This document shows positions 34,605 through 35,615 of a stretch of 35,615 bases of DNA, in pieces. How positions within the stretch are numbered: position 1 is the stretch's first letter; the number at the start of each line of letters is the position of its first letter. The stretch is taken from the NCBI GenBank assembly GCA_964629615.1, contig CAZVUD010000015.1:1-35615 (forward strand). The letters run 5' to 3'. The position numbers and the translations under genes are program-made. The DNA comes from SVTX01 sp964629615 (lineage in GTDB: Bacteria > Bacillota > Clostridia > Oscillospirales > CAG-272). The notes under the pieces are model-generated. The model did no database searches and was not told where the DNA came from. It worked only from the letters and a program-made list of their open reading frames with translations.

Positions 34605-35318
34605 ATGAAAAAAATTGCTGTCCTCGGCGAGAATGCATGTAATAACATAAGCATGGGGCTATATGACGCTGAGATGATCTCTCTTCCCTGCGCATCCCAC
34701 ATTCCGCCCCCGCTCTCCCATCATGCGGACATGATCTTATTTATAGGATTTGATACATTATTTACGCACACAGAATATTATAAAAGTAATAAAAATGTTA
34801 TTGACGAGATAGCAAGCCTTCTTCACCTGTCGCTTTGTATTTCGGATGAATATACAGCACAGAGCTATCCATACGATGTTTTATTTAATGCGGTGCTTTT
34901 GGGAAACAGGCTCATATGCAACAAAAAAACCGTATCAAAGCATATTTTAGAGCATGCAGAAAAGCACAGGTGCGAAATTATAAATGTAAATCAAGGCTAC
35001 ACAAAATGCTCTACCTTGATAGTATCGGGCAATGCAATCATAACATCAGACTTAAAGATACACAATGAGGCATCAGGGCATAATATAGAGTCATTGCTCA
35101 TATCATGCGGAGGGATAGAGCTTCCGCCGTATGAATACGGATTTATCGGAGGCACCTCGGGATGTGATGAAGATAACATCTATTTTTACGGTGATATATC
35201 AAAGCACCAAGACTATAACACCATAAAAGAATTTATACAAAGCCACAATAAAAATATAGTCACATTAAATAATGACAGACTTTGCGATGTGGGGAGCATA
35301 TTTATTTACAATATCTGA
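34605..35318 (+). CDS. DUF6873-like protein (possible guanidino-modifying-enzyme fold)
   Basis: The 237-residue protein has no signal peptide or membrane segment. Recurrent elements are NVNQGYTKCSTLIV (about 127-140) followed by NAIITSD, and GFIGGTSGCDEDNIYFYGD (about 177-195) followed by a short C-terminal end with CDVGSIFIY. This pattern resembles what is annotated in clostridia as DUF6873, a family assigned to the fold of guanidino-group modifying enzymes such as arginine deiminase. I assign it from memory of motifs and cannot place catalytic residues, so no reaction is claimed. The ATG at 34605 follows GAGG. No promoter is clear; it may be read through from rpmB. Codon use looks more AT-rich than that of its neighbours. 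Confidence 0.6.
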   Translation: MKKIAVLGENACNNISMGLYDAEMISLPCASHIPPPLSHHADMILFIGFDTLFTHTEYYKSNKNVIDEIASLLHLSLCISDEYTAQSYPYDVLFNAVLLGNRLICNKKTVSKHILEHAEKHRCEIINVNQGYTKCSTLIVSGNAIITSDLKIHNEASGHNIESLLISCGGIELPPYEYGFIGGTSGCDEDNIYFYGDISKHQDYNTIKEFIQSHNKNIVTLNNDRLCDVGSIFIYNI

Positions 35319-35361
35319 CAAAAACATAATTGGCGAAGTTTTTCATTGGTTTAACTTGAGC

Positions 35362-35402
35362 AAAAAAGCAGTAGCGATGCTTTGCATCGCTACTGCTTTT
35401 TT
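35362..35402. terminator. Hairpin with A6/T6 ends, first copy (bidirectional terminator form)
   Basis: A perfect 19-bp inverted repeat (35362-35380 with 35384-35402) has a TTT loop. The 13 inner pairs begin GCAGTAGCGATGC. Six A on one side and six T on the other make it terminator-like on both strands. On the plus strand it would end the DUF6873-like gene; on the minus strand it directly follows the CCA of the tRNA-like block. Confidence 0.9.
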
Positions 35403-35451
35403 GGTCGAGGTGACAAGATTCTGAACTTTAGTTTTGCGACTAAGTTTATCT
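35397..35451 (-). repeat. 55-base conserved block, first copy, with a degenerate tRNA 3'-end-like sequence
   Basis: This block is identical to 35561-35615. Read on the minus strand, 35440-35402 runs GTCGCA, an extra AAACTAA, AGTTC, an extra A, then GAATCTTGTCACCTCGACCA. Without the two insertions it would read as the T-arm GCAAGTTCGAATCTTGT followed by an acceptor strand ending CGACCA, as in many bacterial tRNA-Pro genes. The 5' half of a tRNA and the matching CGAGGTG acceptor strand are absent, so this is not a functional tRNA gene as seen. Confidence 0.65.
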
Positions 35452-35525
35452 GAAGCAACGCCTATCTTTCGCAAAACAGCCAATGTAAGCATTGGCGAAG
35501 TTTGAATCGTGAAGATACTTTAAGC

Positions 35526-35566
35526 AAAAAACTAACCGATGTGCTTTGCACATCGGTTAGTTTTTT
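35526..35566. terminator. Hairpin with A6/T6 ends, second copy
   Basis: A perfect 19-bp inverted repeat (35526-35544 with 35548-35566) has the same TTT loop, the same closing GC pairs and the same A6/T6 ends as the hairpin 164 bases to the left. The inner pairs begin CTAACCGATGTGC, so eight of the 13 inner positions differ and every change is compensated on the other arm. Confidence 0.9.
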
Positions 35567-35615
35567 GGTCGAGGTGACAAGATTCTGAACTTTAGTTTTG
35601 CGACTAAGTTTATCT
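35561..35615 (-). repeat. 55-base conserved block, second copy, with the tRNA 3'-end-like sequence
   Basis: Identical over all visible bases to 35397-35451, including both insertions that break the T-arm. The block may extend beyond the window. Confidence 0.65.

Larger units (their letters stand above)
35329..35490. repeat. Structured tandem repeat, first unit (about 162 bases)
   Basis: The unit opens with ATTGGCGAAGTTT (35329-35341), which recurs at 35491-35503. It contains a 19-bp hairpin (35362-35402), a 55-base block (35397-35451) that is identical in the next unit, and a variable segment. Two further inverted repeats lie inside or across the boundary: GTTTTGCGA (35431-35439) with TCGCAAAAC (35469-35477), and GCCAATG (35479-35485) with CATTGGC (35490-35496). 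No protein frame is evident. Confidence 0.85.
35491..35615. repeat. Structured tandem repeat, second unit (cut by the window edge)
   Basis: It begins with the same ATTGGCGAAGTTT and repeats the order of the first unit: short variable stretch, a related A-rich lead (ACTTTAAGC against AACTTGAGC), hairpin, and the 55-base block, which ends exactly at the last base of the window. Further units may follow outside it. Confidence 0.85.

Noticed and set aside
35402..35440. Functional tRNA gene
   Set aside because: The T-arm is broken by two insertions, and no D-arm, anticodon arm or 5' acceptor strand can be found upstream on the minus strand.
35329..35615. CRISPR array
   Set aside because: Only two units of about 162-164 bases with a 55-base identical block and a hairpin are seen. 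Repeat and spacer sizes are wrong, and no cas genes are present.

Overview
The window looks like chromosomal core sequence from a low-to-mid GC, monoderm Firmicute, most likely a gut-type clostridium (Oscillospirales/Ruminococcaceae-like). The evidence is WhiA, MutS2, strong GGAGG ribosome-binding sites, sigma-A promoters of the TTGACA/TATAAT type with 17-nt spacers, and a four-cysteine L28. This placement is an inference from gene content; no 16S rRNA is present. I see no prophage, insertion sequence, CRISPR array or intact RNA gene.

Layout. (1) 1-362, minus: start of a sugar ABC transporter ATPase, cut by the window edge. (2) 587-6414, minus: a probable four-gene operon, RsuA-type pseudouridine synthase > GH20 hexosaminidase > putative clan-A glycosidase > Tex, with a TTTACA/TATAAT promoter at 6447-6475. 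(3) 6644-12880, minus: YjjG-like HAD phosphatase > murB > whiA > dnaE, with a promoter at 12916-12944 and a GC-rich terminator after dnaE. (4) 13016-13540, minus: a membrane/zinc-ribbon protein of unknown function with a consensus promoter. (5) 13770-20967, plus: coaE > lytic transglycosylase > M18 aminopeptidase > prfA > sua5 > type IIA topoisomerase A subunit > 34-aa membrane microprotein, closed by a 21-bp bidirectional terminator. (6) 21046-28685, minus: dxs > mutS2 > left-handed beta-helix protein > glmM > DUF2974 hydrolase. (7) 28861-29253, minus: small lipoprotein on its own consensus promoter. (8) 29371-32638, minus: upp > RluA-type pseudouridine synthase > lnt. (9) 32825-35318, plus: mtaB, rpmB and a DUF6873-like gene, the first two with recognisable promoters. 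(10) 35329-35615: start of a structured tandem repeat that runs off the window.

The genes mostly serve translation and RNA modification (RsuA- and RluA-type synthases, PrfA, Sua5 and MtaB, L28, Tex, MutS2), the envelope (MurB, GlmM with its beta-helix neighbour, lytic transglycosylase, Lnt), replication and topology (DnaE, topoisomerase A) and cofactors (CoaE, Dxs). Sua5 makes the threonylcarbamoyl-AMP used for t6A37 of tRNA, and MtaB adds the methylthio group to that same base, so two steps of one pathway are in the window.

The least ordinary part is the right end. Two units about 162-164 nt apart share an identical 55-nt block. On the minus strand that block resembles a broken tRNA 3' end finishing in CCA. 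Each copy abuts a 19-bp perfect hairpin with an identical TTT loop and A6/T6 ends, but with different, fully compensated stem bases. This is the best candidate here for something undescribed. Other points of interest are a topoisomerase with glutamine at the position of GyrA Ser83, a 34-aa membrane microprotein behind it, an Lnt homologue in a Gram-positive-type genome, and a whiA locus lacking rapZ and yvcK.
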